Of a stretch of DNA of 64,000 nt, positions 1 through 11,631 are shown one piece after another. Source of the stretch: Porodaedalea pini (lineage: Eukaryota; Basidiomycota; Agaricomycetes; Hymenochaetales; Hymenochaetaceae); NCBI GenBank assembly GCA_002794775.1, contig NBAY01000041.1, forward strand, positions 186,001 through 250,000. The letters are read 5' to 3'. The notes beneath the pieces are model-generated. The model did not search any database. It was not told where the DNA came from and saw nothing but the letters and a program-made list of their open reading frames with translations. Both the position numbers and the translations under genes were made by a program. Each line of letters starts with the position of its first letter. Positions within the stretch are counted from its first letter, which is position 1.

Positions 1-63
1 GTACGACGAACTGTAGCTGCATTGCTCCGATGATTTTAATTAATGGGCTACGCTATTGCCTAG

Positions 64-412
64 CTTGACGAGCGGCTATGTCGACGCGGACGGGGTTGCG
101 CTTACCTCGGGCGGTGGAACGCTGGTCCTCGAGACGCACGACATGATCTACGGGCCAGGCGGTCAGGACCTCATGACCGACAACGACGGGACTGTTCTCG
201 TTTACCGTATGCTATTTTCCTTTCCCTCGACCCTGCTAAATGGACACTTTGCTCATTATTCCGATGTTTTCTTCGCTAAGATTACTATACATCCTCCGGA
301 AGCTGGGTGAGTTGAAAGATTTCTGGAGATTTGAGTCTTCATTGATGATTGAATTACACAGCTCGGAATTAACCTCCTTGACTTCTCGAGTGGTTGGCCA
401 GTCGTTGTTTAG
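64..412 (+). CDS. GH43 arabinan endo-1,5-alpha-L-arabinosidase, C-terminal part
   Basis: Only the last three exons are in the window: 64..206, 281..306 and 362..412 (stop TAG 410-412); bases 1-63 are intron ending in CCTAG. The joined peptide reads VDADGVALTSGGGTLVL, then GPGGQDLMTDNDG, VLVYHYYTSSGSWLG and INLLDFSSGWPVV, the usual end of the five-bladed propeller of GH43 endo-arabinanases. These hydrolyse internal alpha-1,5 links of arabinan in pectin side chains, normally outside the cell. The catalytic Asp/Glu residues and any signal peptide lie upstream, off the window. The splicing is strongly supported because the HYY and GINLLDF segments only appear when both introns (207..280 and 307..361) are removed. 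Other GH43 subfamilies are possible but less likely. Confidence 0.85.
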
Positions 413-566
413 TCGGGTCTCTGCAGTCATCTGCGCCTTTGGCTCCGATCTATTGGGTGTCTACTTGTCTGTCTGGTCGTTCGATTTTGAAGTTCGTATG
501 GATTTGTCACTATTTGATCAAATGAAATGCACTATTCTATGTGAACGACACCATTCCTTAAATTTA

Positions 567-1840
567 CTAAAGTAAGGTCTCCATAGAAGGAGTGAGGACT
601 TTCTTTTTCTCCCACGAGGCCTCACTATCCTTTATATGCACGATATCCTTATCCTCAAGAGTGATGTCGAAATACTTTCTTAACACAGCGACGCGCTCCT
701 CCTCCGATTTGCAAATGATCTTCTCCAGCAATTTGTCCCCAAGGCGCTTCTTAAAGACGCCGCGGAAAAGCGTCCACCGCTCAAGAGGCCGTTCAGTGAT
801 GCGGCGCTCGGAGTCGTCGTCTCCTAGTGCGAACCTGCACGCGAGAACATCATCGGAAAACACATCCTCGAACGGTTTGTACATCTTCGTGTAGTGCTGC
901 GCGTTGTAGTCCTGCATTGTGAACTCTTGTTCCATGAATTGGTACACAATGCTGAATTCCGACTTTCCCGAGCCCCCTCGGTACTCGACCTGCCAGAGCG
1001 CGTGCGCATCTGCGACCTGCGAGGCCTGCTCCGCGGTGTACGGCGCGTCAGGACCAGGCACGACAAGACTCGACGCCGGGCTGAAACCGCGCGAAAGACG
1101 GTTCATCTCATCAGGAGTTGTGTTCTGGAGAATGTTGGCCGGATCGTCGCTGAGCGGTATAGGCAGCATGGGCACGGGCGGGCCTGGCGCACAGTCAACA
1201 AGCCATGTATGCGCTGGGTCAGAGCCCTGGCCCTCGCCGAGCTGCACGAAGAGAATCATGTGTCCATATGCCTGGTACGAATCACCGGTGCCTACGTAAG
1301 GGCCGAAATTCATGCGTGCGATACCCGAATAAGATCTGAGGAAGGAAACCAGACGGCATGTTAGTCACCACACACACGCAATATATATATCAAGGCGAAA
1401 GAGATAGCCCGTACCGAAATCCGAGTGCGCGAATGACTCCAAGCATTAAGTTATGGTGGCCATAGCAGTAGGTTCCACCTGTGCGGTCGACGACGAGCCG
1501 CTTGAAGGTAGCTTCAGGAGTGACGTCCAGATAATGCTTCGCTGAACTACGCAGAAGTCCATAAGTCATCTAAGGTCATATCACAGACGCAAGAGAGTGA
1601 ACATAAATCTCACTAGTGCATTAACGTGGTGTCGTTTGCGAACGATAAGTAGTGCCTCCGCACAATGACTTCAAGGTTCTCGAGGCTCGCGGGAAAGCGA
1701 CCTTCGGCAATGTCCTCTACTGTGTAATCGCCCTCGGCCCATCCTACGCGTTGGAGATAATGCAACGCCTGCTCAGCGGTGTAGTAGGACGGCTGCTTGC
1801 GAATGAGTGCTCGGCCTCGGAGAGTGCCAGTAATCGCCAT
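567..1840 (-). CDS. Arylamine N-acetyltransferase family protein
   Basis: Three exons on the minus strand, 1840..1614, 1546..1415 and 1335..567, give 375 residues. NATs transfer acetyl from acetyl-CoA to arylamines or related substrates in the cytosol through a Cys-His-Asp triad. All three are visible: Cys103 in GGTYCYGHHN, His145 in AYGHMILFV and Asp167 in WLVDCAPG (canonical VDVGFG). The N-terminal helices (SYYTAEQALHYLQRVGW, SLENLEVIVRRHYLSF) match the family. It is longer than bacterial and animal NATs (about 280-290), with an extra C-terminal 80-100 residues typical of fungal homologues. The first ATG is chosen because homology starts within 20 residues. A TATATAAG lies about 70 bp upstream. 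In fungi such enzymes detoxify plant or microbial aromatic amines; the substrate here is unknown. Confidence 0.88.
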
Positions 1841-1910
1841 CCTTCTGTTCGGAATTTTTAAAGTCTAGAGGAAGTTCCTGCGTCGCAAATTTGCACAGGG
1901 ATACCTGAGG

Positions 1911-1918
1911 CTTATATA
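1911..1918 (-). promoter_or_regulatory. TATA-like box of the NAT gene
   Basis: TATATAAG on the minus strand, about 71 bp before the N-acetyltransferase ATG. Position and sequence fit a core promoter; not tested. Confidence 0.4.
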
Positions 1919-2325
1919 GGCGCAATCGGATCCGAGCACGCGGAAACTTGAGTTATCTAAAGTTTCCAAAGCCCAGAAAGAACGGTTCGTGTGTCTCGCA
2001 GAAGAACGCATGAGACTTTATACGGTTGCAAGAAGTACGACTCCGCTTCTTCAAAGCATCAAAGATAGCCCTTTCCGATTCATCGCCGACTCGGATTGCC
2101 ATGCAATGGCTATTTTCCTACTAGTAGTCCGATCAGTGTACAAAACGCGGACCAAAGCGCTTGCGCGAACACAGTAGTAGATTTTCTCGGGGCGATGGTG
2201 GCAATGCCTACTCTTTGGATTCGTAAGTAATGATGTGTCGAACTCAGAGGAGCAAGCTGTCTTCTAGACGTTCGGAGGTCCGATATCGTGCGAGAACTCA
2301 TACGGCAGCTTTTGGGCCAAATTTA
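1919..2325. other. Intergenic spacer upstream of NAT
   Basis: No coding frame with codon continuity or family motif on either strand. Likely 5' flank of the N-acetyltransferase, up to the MITE. Confidence 0.5.
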
Positions 2326-2610
2326 CTGTGTTTTTCACAACTAATGACAGTCCGTGAATATCATGAAAGTGTTTCGGAAAGTCATGTGGCGATTGGCACT
2401 GCTGATCAACACCCATATTTGGCTAGATTTATTGAGTTTCTGACGTCAACTCAATTTACAATTTATGTTGGTCAGCCTTTCAGGCCTGTGATTGGTCCAT
2501 TGGTGCCAGAATAGTCGGAACAACGCCTCACCTGATCTCACTTTGAAGCCGCGACCACCCGTGAAACATTCCTTTCATTTTCTGACTGTCATTATTTGTG
2601 AAAAACACAG
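2326..2610. mobile_element. Small Tc1/mariner-type MITE
   Basis: An inverted repeat of about 25 bp with one mismatch (CTGTGTTTTTCACAACTAAT at 2326 and its reverse complement ending at 2610) extends imperfectly to about 50 bp. The element is 285 bp, non-coding, and flanked on both sides by TA (2324-2325 and 2611-2612), as expected of Tc1/mariner target duplication. It sits between the divergent NAT and RFC1 genes. Confidence 0.65.
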
Positions 2611-2909
2611 TAAAGGCTCTGGTGTGATACACTGATAGAATCCAACTTGAATCGTAAGGAGGATATCACGTGACACGAGTAACATGATCATGACAAATGT
2701 AACGCGTTCCATAGCGCGTCAAGATACGCGACAAATGTCCAAACAACTCGCAGGACGACAGCCACATCTAACTCTTCTCTGCATCTAGCATTACTGCCAA
2801 GGAGCTCACTGGTCTCAGCAATAATTTTTGTTTTTGACTGACTGCTCTTGTTGAAGCCTGATACAATAGACTCGTTACTCAAAGACCAAACATCCGAGAC
2901 AATCCAGAA

Positions 2910-5900
2910 ATGTCTCCAGCAGGTAGCCAAACGACCGCGTCGAAGGATTCCAAGACAGGAGGGAAAGACATTCGATCTTTCTTTGGAGGTGGCGGCGGAA
3001 CGTCCTTGGGCGCAGGCCAGCCGAAAGTGCAACCGAAAGCGTCGAGGCACTTTCTCCCAACTTCGAAGGTGCTCGTCGGATGCGCTGTGAACAATATGGT
3101 CCATTTTTCTGACAAGATCTTCAGGCTTTACAGGCTCCAACACAAGGATCTGTGAAGAGTGCTGCAATAGAAATTGGTATGTGACTGTAGATTATGCCGA
3201 TGTCGGTACTGCTGACCAGCCTTTTCAGACGGAGACGAGGAGCTTCCGGCACAAGCCAGGAAAGTATCTGCAAAACGGAAGGCGGTTCTTATAAGCAGTG
3301 ACGAGGAAGATAACGTCATGAAGGTATCTCCGCCTAAGAAGAAAGTTGCTGCTTTACCACGAAAAAGCAATGGTGCGGCGAAGCTAAGAGTCGTCAGCAG
3401 TGACGATGAAGGTCAGAAGGAGCAGCCGAAGAAGAAGCAAATAGCCGCGCCACAATCAACTCCGAAACCTAGAGACATCGAAAAGGCGCCCGCAAAGCCT
3501 AGAGCAAGCACATCGAAGGTCCAGAAGCGTAAGGCGGACGATGATGACTTCGAAATGGATATGAGCGACGAAGACGACGACGCGCTAGTGAAGAAAGGAG
3601 AAGCAAAGCCGAGAGCCGGTACATCGAAGGCTCGGGTCCGCAAAACGGATAATGATGACTTTGAGCAAGACATCAAAGAAAAGTCGAAACTGAAGGAAGC
3701 TCCGAAGCCGAAGCCGAAGTAAAGTCTTACCCTTTACATATATGTCCTATTAATACGCTTATAATCTGCTCAGTTGGGCTGCACTGAAAGCTGCGAGGTC
3801 GGCTGGGCCTCCAGCGCCTGGATCAAAACCGATCCCGAACGGCGAGCCCAATTGTCTCGCAGGACTTTCCTTTGTCTTCACGGGGGAACTCACAAGCCTT
3901 GCACGTGACGAAGCAGTGGACCTCGCAAAACGGTTCGGCGGGCGCGTCGTTGGTCAACCATCTAGCAAAACAAACTTCGTCGTAGTCGGAGATAATGCTG
4001 GACCCTCGAAGCTCGCCGCAATCGATAAACACAAGCTCAAGAAAATATCCGAAGATGAATTTCTGAAGCTCATCGAAACGCGTAAAAGCGACGCTGTGGA
4101 CGATAAGACAAAGGCTAAGATAGCGAAGGAGGAGGAGAATATGCGCAAGGCGGCGGAAGATATGGAGCGTGCGGAGCGCAGAGCGGAGAAGGAAAGGGCG
4201 AAGGCTGTTTCGAATGCAGGTCATGGTTCACCGGGAGCCAAACCACCAATAGACACGCGCTCACAATTATGGACCACACGATATGCGCCGCAGACGCTAA
4301 AGGAAGTCTGCGGGAACAAGGGCCAAGTGGAGAAACTGCAAGGCTGGCTTCATGACTGGTATGTTCCACAAACTTAGTCAGATGTTCTAATGCTTTACGA
4401 ACAATTAGGTCCTCGAGCTTGAAGTCTGGCTTCAAAAAGCCGGGGAAGAGCGGAATGAACATCTACCGTGCAGTGTTGATCACTGGGCCTCCTGGCATTG
4501 GCAAAACGACTAGCGCTCATCTCTGCGCAAAGCTGGCTGGTTTCACGCCCATTGAACTCAATGCAAGCGACGCCCGAAGTAAAAAGCTTGTCGAGGTCAG
4601 AGTCTCTTGCATGCGGAACAGGGCCTGCTGACCTCAATTGACGTGTTTTTCTGTAGAATAGTACCAATATCACCAACACGTCTTTAGACGGCTGGATGGG
4701 TGGCAGCGCTGTGAGATGACTCCAGTTGTATATGTCATTGTAGTGACTTCATTCTCAAAGGGCACCTCAAAGGCTACAAATGCGGCTGGTATAGAAATCT
4801 CAGACAAGTCCTGCTTGATCATGGACGAAGTCGATGGGATGTCGGCAGGCGATCGTGGCGGTGTGGGTGCTTTGAATGTACTGATCAAGAAGACTAAGGT
4901 AAGCTTTGCTTTTGGATACGTTATTCATAAATCGTACTATCCTCAAGATAGATTCCAATCATTTGTATTGCAAATGACCGCAATGCCCAGAAGCTGAAGC
5001 CTTTGGTAAACACGACATTCAACTTGTCGTTCAGAAAGTAAGCAGAACGTTTTCAAGCTTGATGTTGTTCTAACGTGTATCCTAGGCCTGAGGCTGCTGC
5101 GATTCGGTCGCGGATTCAGACTATCGCGTTCAAGTGAGTCATAGACAGTATCTTATAATACCGAGTTAACAGATACTTAGGGAGAAAATGAAGATCCCGG
5201 CCAATGTTGTTGACCAGCTTGTCCTCGGCGCACAGTCGGATATCCGACAGGTGCTTAACATGCTTTCCACATGGAAGCTGTCCAGTTTCACAATGGATTT
5301 TGATGAAGGAAAGAACCTGTGCGTATATTAGTTCAACGTTCGAGGTCAGTCGTCCGAGATGCTGATCTGTCCCTTCCAGTGCGAAATTGAATGAGAAGTA
5401 TACAATCATGACGCCATTCAACGTGATCAACAAGATGCTCGGTCCGTATCTTTTCTCATCAACAGCAAGAGAGTCCTTAGGCGACAAAATGGAGCTGTAC
5501 TTCCACGATCCTTCGTTCATCCCACTCTTCATGCAGGTGCGCTAAACATATCTGCCGAAAACAGAGATTTTGGCCTGACCATCTTCCAGGAAAACTACTT
5601 GAAAACTGAACCTGCCAAGCTGCGAAACGCGAGCGGGCCAGAGAAGACGCTGCAACATCTGAGACTCATGGATAAAGCCGCGTCATCAATTTCAGACTCG
5701 GACCTCGTGGACTCTCTCATCCACGGGTGTGTTTTAATTCCCAATACGCATGAGCCTGTGTATGACTAAATGCCTTGGCCCTCTTTCAGGTCCGAGCAGC
5801 ATTGGTCATTAATGCCGTTGCATGCCGTGACATCTGCGGTGCGTCCCGCGTCTTTCCTCTACGGAAACGGGGCGGGGTATGGAGGGCCGAACGCCATGTC

Positions 5901-6724
5901 TTTCCCTCAGTGCGCACTTCCCATTTCTCCTTACCTATATTATTAGTATTCACTCGCTATGACCAGATGGCTGGGCCAAAATTCGAAGCAAAACAAACTC
6001 ACGAGGCAACTAGGGGACGTTCAAATTCGCATGCGGCTTAAGGTTTCGGGTGACAAACCAGAGATCCGGCAGCATTACATCCCTTCGCTTTTCCCGCGGA
6101 TAGTCAAGCCACTCATAGATGTTGGAGCGGTGTGTATACATTCGCAGTCCTGTTCGAGCTGTAATTCTAACGCGCAGAACAGAGCGCGGTAGAAGAGGTA
6201 ATTCAGACGATGGACGATTACTACCTGACGAAGGAGGAATGGGATACGATAGTCGAGCTCGGTCTTGATCAAAACAAAGATGACGTTGTCCTCAAGAAGA
6301 TCTCTACCGCTACCAAGACGACACTGACAAGAAAGTATGCTCTCTGCTATCTATATACCTTTTATTTGGGAACGTGATGTTCAATATTGAAATTCTAGAT
6401 ACAATGCGAACGAACATCCCGTACCCTTCCATAAGGCGCAAGAGTTTGGGAAGGTGCCCAAGAAGCTTCCCGGCGGTCCTGCTCCAGACCTTGAAGAGGC
6501 TTTCGACGTCAGTTTTTTTCTCGCAGTCATCCGAATATGAACTTCTTCATCTGACATCTGCTTTTCCGTGTCCTTAGCTTGATGAGGACGTTGATGAGGA
6601 ACCAGAAACAAAGGAGGATGACATGGACGACATCTCGAAGGATACACTCATCAAGGCGGCCGGGAAAGGCAAGGGCAAGGGGAAAGCCGTTGCGAAGGCG
6701 GATAAAACTAAATCAAAGAAGTAG
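2910..6724 (+). CDS. RFC1: Replication factor C subunit 1 (clamp loader large subunit)
   Basis: Seventeen exons give 973 residues: 2910..3068, 3125..3176, 3229..3718, 3774..4358, 4409..4595, 4657..4710, 4761..4898, 4952..5037, 5086..5133, 5181..5318, 5380..5536, 5590..5726, 5790..5909, 5967..6129, 6183..6334, 6399..6507, 6578..6724. RFC1 is the large subunit of the pentameric clamp loader that opens PCNA onto primed DNA in the nucleus. Features in order: a PCNA-box-like KDIRSFF near residue 20; a Lys-rich linker; a BRCT domain at about 260-340 ([11 protein letters not shown]); AAA+ Walker A GPPGIGKT near 455; Walker B LIMDEVDG near 530; sensor 1 IANDRN; the RFC1 C-terminal domain ([13 protein letters not shown] onward); and a final acidic then Lys/Gly-rich nuclear tail. 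Every intron keeps frame. The length matches yeast and human homologues. Confidence 0.96.
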
Positions 6725-7245
6725 GATATCCCAGGGCATACATGTTGTACATACCCTCTTCCATGTGCACTTTTCCCTTTGATACATACACATTATCATA
6801 AAACATACCAGTAATACATAACTTGATACTATTTCCTCCTCCAACATAGCAAGGATGGCTAAATACGGTTGAGATTAATCGAAAGCAAGGGTAAAGTGCG
6901 AATTCCTGTGAGAATAAATACGTAGTCTGCGAAAGAGAAATGATGTTTGGTGAGCATCTAAGCAGAGTGCAACGAAAGAAATGCATGTGCAGGATTGAAG
7001 AGAACCGTGAGTGCAGCAGTTATGAACAGAAGTCTAGTGGGATGAGTGTGCAGTAGGATTGATGATAAAGTTGAGTAAAGTGAAATTGAGCATGACCGGA
7101 CGGACTCGATTGTTAAGTGCAGCGGAATGGGAAAGAAGCGAGAAAATCATAGCGAAGAAGTGGAACAAAAATGAGACCGAAACTCGAACTTGAACAGGAC
7201 GAAAGATGTCGCAGCACGTGTGAGAACATGCGTCAAAGGTCACTC
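6725..7245. other. Convergent 3' intergenic region
   Basis: Space between the convergent RFC1 and HD-domain genes. AT-rich, no coherent frame. Presumably holds both 3' UTRs. Confidence 0.5.
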
Positions 7246-9656
7246 TCAAGACTTTCGTTTCTTAACGCGGGATCCATCTGCTTCATCGCCCACGTTGACA
7301 TTGTCAGGGCGTCTACGACGTACATTGCGCGACGAACGTGGCGTGATGTTCGGCGCGGGCGCCAGCATCTGATCCGGTGCACCGCGCTTCTTCGGCGTTT
7401 GCAAGTCTGCATGCTCTTCTATGTCCGTCGGCACTTGTTCAGACTCGGGCGTTTTGACGCGACCTGACACAGGTGCGAACACAGAGTCCGATGCGCCTGC
7501 ATCATTATTGACAAGCTCCGTCACATCGCTCACCATTGACGCGAGGCTATCCTGAACAACGATGCCTGGACCCGTTGTGCGTTGTGACTCCGTAGGCATG
7601 CGCGTACGCCCACGCCTCGCGCTCAGCGACGGTGATGGCGGGGCGAACGACGCGTCCACCTTTGTAAATTTGTTCGTTGCCGCAAACGAGGGTGTTTTCG
7701 CAAGGCCGAAGAAGCTCACGTTGCGCGAGCCTGGCGGAGATGCTGTCGCGGACACGCGTGGTGTCGATGGTGCCTCCGTGATTGACGGTGTAGGCGAGTC
7801 GGCAAGGTTGAGGTGCGGTGGTGAAGAGTCGTCCGAGAGCATGAGCAAAAGCTCGCGGTATCCAGCCTGAATGAGGCCGTAGTAGCTGGACCAATGATTT
7901 AGTGAACTCTCTAGGCCTAAAGCTGAATGGAATGGGCGAACACTGATTCTTTTGTGTAGACCCGAAGCTGAAGCTCGGCGAAGCAAGCTGGCATCAGCGT
8001 AGAAAGCTCGCCAGACTCTGCCTTGAAGGACTCTGCAGAGTAGTGAGGAAACGCACATAATATATTTGATAATTGCCTCAGACTTACCGTGAATGTTATG
8101 CTTTCCATAGAATCGCACAAATTCAATCGGATTCTTCTCTTTCATTCCATGATGTAGTGTCGAAAGGTTGACGACTACATGCTCAGGGGATAAACTTGCA
8201 ACGACTTCCTGGCTAGGGCCCGTCTGTCCTATCTTCCCCGAATCGGCCTTCGCAAACAGTGCTTTGGCGGTACGCACAATGCGCTCCGGCGTGATTGCCT
8301 CCTTCAAGCTTGTGCGAGCGTCATATGGGAATGTGCCCCAGTCGACACAACGGTACAGATCACGCTTGCGCACACGATCAAAAATCTTCTGGCTTTCCGC
8401 AAGCGCGGGATCTTCGGACATCTCGATGCGCTCCATGACGTTATCCGTCAAATAGACATACTTCGCAGGGTCAAGTATGTGCTTTGCAACCTTTATAATA
8501 GGCTCTGCGGCCTTCAACGCATCGATTATCATGTGCTCTATAGCACATGCAGTTTTGTGGCTGTAGATGCGCTTGTGATTGCTGAAGCGCAGCGTGCAAA
8601 GTTCATACACTGAATTTGCATCCTTGATATGGTAGCAAATCTCATCCTTGATCACGCGTGCAGAGTCGATCAGCCTGCTCGCTGAAAAGTTGTTGTGATC
8701 GCCGATCGCTCGAACATCCCGGGCAATGTAGTCAAATCTAAGCCGAAACTTAGGCTTTGTTCCGGTTTCTAAAAGCAGCAGCTTACTTGTCGACGTCAAT
8801 TCCGTTGCGCTTGTTCGCAACAATGTCGAACAGAAACTTCTTTTCAGGAGGATTTCTACCGAGCGTTTAGCCTTGAGAATCAAAAAGGTATACAAAAATA
8901 ATACTCGCTTGCGAGCGGAATGGTGTACAACACCCTTAATAAGGTCCTTGATGAAGTTGATGTCGTCTTGTTCAATGGGTATGCTATTTTGCTTGACGAG
9001 GTCATCAAACATCATTTCCGACGCGTCTTCGTGCGTCCACTCCTGATCTGGACTGGAACCTTTTTAATGCGGTTCTGTGAAGGGTAGAGAAGCGTGACAC
9101 GTACAGGACTGCAGGAATAAAGTGACCATCCCACACATGGCTCCACGGGCCGTGCCCGAGGTCGTGGCAAAGGCCTGCCAGCTGGACGCAACGCACATCG
9201 CGCTCGGTGATACCAAGCTCAGGCTGCATCGTTTTCAGCCGTTCGACAAGCATACCCGCCAGATGTGCAACACCTGAAGGCAATCAGCCAAAAATCTAGT
9301 TGTAGCAGAGACAAGCACACCTATGCAATGCTCGAACCGATTGTGCGATGCACCCGCCCAGACATAATACGATACACCAAGCTGCTTGATCGCTCGAAGT
9401 CGCTGAAATTGACGCCTAGGGCGCTCCTCAGTCTATCTTCTACCAGGGATTGAGAAGCATATTTACGTGTCAATAAAGGTCCAAATGAAAGCGGGAAAGG
9501 TAACTGTATGGTTTGGAGAGAATAAAGTCAGAAAATACGCGACAAAGCATAGGGCAAGCTGCGCGTACTGAAGTCATGAATAGGATCCTTGATTGTACGC
9601 ATCAGAGCCAGAGGCGTGTCTATCTCCCTTTCATCCTGAAACATGTTCATTGCCAT
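7246..9656 (-). CDS. SAMHD1-like HD-domain dNTP triphosphohydrolase
   Basis: Nine exons, 9656..9569, 9503..9467, 9415..9321, 9273..9105, 9052..8894, 8855..8787, 8737..8088, 8032..7944 and 7908..7246, give 672 residues. The family cleaves dNTPs to deoxynucleoside and triphosphate and sets nuclear dNTP pools. Metal-site residues are present: His71 in HNRFEHCIG, His110-Asp111 in [11 protein letters not shown], and the Asp of KFDYIARD. Flanking motifs [28 protein letters not shown] and [10 protein letters not shown] agree with SAMHD1. There is no SAM domain. After about residue 480 the protein becomes a Ser/Pro-rich disordered tail ending in a basic nuclear-type signal (RRRRP, KKRKS). The junction between exons 5 and 6 is the weakest: only a 38-nt intron keeps frame, and it adds unconserved residues before PPEKKFLFD. 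Confidence 0.88.
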
Positions 9657-9939
9657 CCTTTCTGTGGGTGCTGCAGGGTGGACGGTGAAGTGAACGCTGA
9701 AGGCGTCGTGGTCAAGGACAAAGTAGCAGGCAAGCTATAGCTGCAAGATCGACGCGGTCGAATCGTGAGACATGACTTCTATTCTGAGTGCTTGAACTCT
9801 ATCGCCCACGGGAGATCAGTGTATGTACCTTTTCTACGCACTCTACCGAGAAGAATCTACTCAAGTCTTCAGAGTCATAATTTCGTTTACGAATTTGTGC
9901 TGATTAAAACTGTGCAAGAGATATCTTGTGCTACACAGG
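9657..9939. other. Upstream region of the HD-domain gene
   Basis: No coding signal seen. Probably the 5' flank and promoter of the minus-strand dNTPase gene. Confidence 0.45.
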
Positions 9940-10140
9940 CCCTTGTCTTACCGCGACCTTTCAGGTGCTGTCGGCTTTTGGATTTTGACTGCTTTTCGGC
10001 CTACCACTTTCGTCGCCCTCAAGCTTTTCTATTCACCCTTGCCCATTACAAGACAATACTTTGCACTCGCTAGTAGAGCAGGCGAGCATTTTTGTCATGG
10101 TCTTTTCGGCCAGCAGATACAACAAATTCTCAACCTGGGT
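9940..10140 (+). repeat. Upstream module, copy A
   Basis: The segment around 9974-10023 (GCTTTTCGGCCTACCACTTT, then CGTCGCCCTC) is clearly related to 30400-30450 and more weakly to 10290-10336. Downstream text (ACAAGACAATACTTTGCACTC, about 10050) also matches 30490-30515. It looks like a duplicated non-coding upstream region of the orphan gene at 10760. Confidence 0.6.
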
Positions 10141-10261
10141 ACAAACGATCTTCTTAGTCGTTGTCGAGTCATGATGTTGATCCTTTGCTCTGTAACAATT
10201 TCTGAGGGATAGCCAGGCTAGTGGTTGCTTAGCTGCTCATGCTACAGCTTTCTCCCTTTTT

Positions 10262-10655
10262 TTACAAACTTGGATTCCGGCCTCCAGCTTCCGAATTTTA
10301 GCCAGTTTCCGGCCAACCGCTTTTGTCGTCCTCGAATGCACCTACCTATGTTTGCCCGTCCTCCACGCCTCACGCGTCAACGATTTGCATCGTTTGAGAA
10401 AAGGAGATTATCTCCATTTTACTTTCGACCAGAAAACGCAAGGTGTTTTCAAGCAAGATATGTAAGGCCGTTTTCCGGTCATTATGGAATGCACGGCCTT
10501 TCCGCTACTTGCAGCGACAGAACGCCCATGTATGCTGGCAATATAGGCCTGCCTATGACTGGCAGCCACAGGTACGCACTGTTTTGCATTTTCCCGGCGC
10601 ATCCGAAGCTCAGAGACGGAACTTTCACTTCACCGGCTGCGCAATTTGGGATTCT
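10262..10655 (+). promoter_or_regulatory. Upstream module, copy B
   Basis: Contains the core GGCCAACCGCTTTTGTCGTC (10311-10330) and a second block, ATATGTAAGGCCGTTTTCCG (10459-10478), which matches 30590-30610 (ATATGTCAGGCCGTTCTCCG). The blocks precede a TATA box by a spacing close to that of the 30-kb copy (about 366 and 377 bp from core to TATA). Shared sequence plus conserved spacing suggests a conserved regulatory region rather than a coding relic. Confidence 0.55.
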
Positions 10656-10663
10656 TATAAAAG
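10656..10663 (+). promoter_or_regulatory. TATA box of orphan gene 1
   Basis: TATAAAAG, 97 bp before the ATG at 10760. The following text (GCTTCCCTCTTCTCGACTAT) resembles that after the TATA at 30777. Confidence 0.55.
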
Positions 10664-10759
10664 CTTCCCTCTTCTCGACTATTTACCAGTATCAACAACG
10701 TCCTCACGCAGTCACAGTAAAATCGAAACTAGCTTTCGAGTCCCAGACATCAATTAAAC

Positions 10760-11326
10760 ATGCATCCTAAACGTTCCGCAAGGTCCACACCGATAAGCTC
10801 GTACGCTGGCAATAGCATATCCAGCAGCGGAAAGTCCGAGTCTACCACCAGTAGTTCTACGTACTCCCGAGGAGGCTACTGTGCGGAAAGCTCCGCGTCG
10901 TCTGAAACGACATTTGGTGCCCCTTCGGAATTCAGTATCGACGGCAGTCGTCCTGGTACGCCACGAGCCGGACATAATGGAGGCCTCCCACGCAGCTCCG
11001 TGTCATCTGGATCAACGACCGACTCGCTGACCGACGACAAGGTCGACAATAGTCATTCCCGTACTCCGCATACCAGTCCCCATGTGGCCTTCCTCCCTAC
11101 AGCTTACATACCATCAGAATCAGAATCTGGTTCTGATACGTTGGGCTTAAGATGGGATGACACCCCTGTCGGCAGACCCCCTGCCAGAACACCAACATCA
11201 GGAAAACCCTCCCAAGCAGAAAAAGATAGAATTGGCTTAGAATACAATAATACTGGTAGAATATTCTGGAATGATATTAGAATGTGCTTGGACTCAGCAA
11301 GCTTGTTCAGAATTGGATGGAATTGA
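10760..11326 (+). pseudogene. Ser-rich orphan protein 1, probably truncated by repeat insertion
   Basis: Open frame of 188 residues from ATG 10760. The first 150 are Ser/Thr/Gly-rich and disordered (SSYAGNSISSSGKSESTTSS, repeated SSGS, PRAGHNG) and share style and upstream region with the genes at 21697 and 30836. From about base 11205 the composition changes abruptly to AT-rich DNA full of AGAAT/GGAAT words, and the last 35 codons read into that repeat. I infer that the original 3' part was displaced by an insertion. No domain or signal peptide is seen. Function unknown. Confidence 0.45.
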
Positions 11327-11510
11327 GGTGAATTCTGGAGCTCTGTTGGAATTTTCTGGAATCAGCAAGCTGAACATTTGGAATTGAACAGAATCGGCAG
11401 CTTGAAATTTAGAATATAGATAGAAAAATGATACACCTCATAGATTCTATGGAATTTTGTAGAATAAAAAATTGATTGTGGAATTCATTAGATTCTGCCA
11501 TGGCTTGACA
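11205..11510. repeat. AT-rich AGAAT/GGAAT repeat tract, left copy
   Basis: Many short AGAAT, GGAAT and ATTCT words at irregular spacing, unlike the flanking GC-rich coding DNA. The same style recurs at 14229-14440, on the far side of the inverted-repeat element and the ProRS pseudogene, suggesting both belong to one compound insertion. Confidence 0.45.
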
Positions 11511-11631
11511 CAGGTGCAGGTACTAGATTGGCTTCTTGGACCTATACTGGGACCCATGAACTATCTGCAGGTTACAGTGTTTTTCATAAGTCTTGAGACA
11601 TGCATATGTGAAGATCACAAAATTTGAGCAT

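Noticed and set aside
592..1364. Plus-strand open frames across the NAT gene
   Set aside because: They are antisense shadows of the well-supported minus-strand N-acetyltransferase exons.
9765..10757. Plus-strand frames in the upstream module (102, 94, 181 and 104 codons)
   Set aside because: Frames are not conserved between the copies at 10 kb and 30 kb while the DNA blocks are, so non-coding conservation is more likely.
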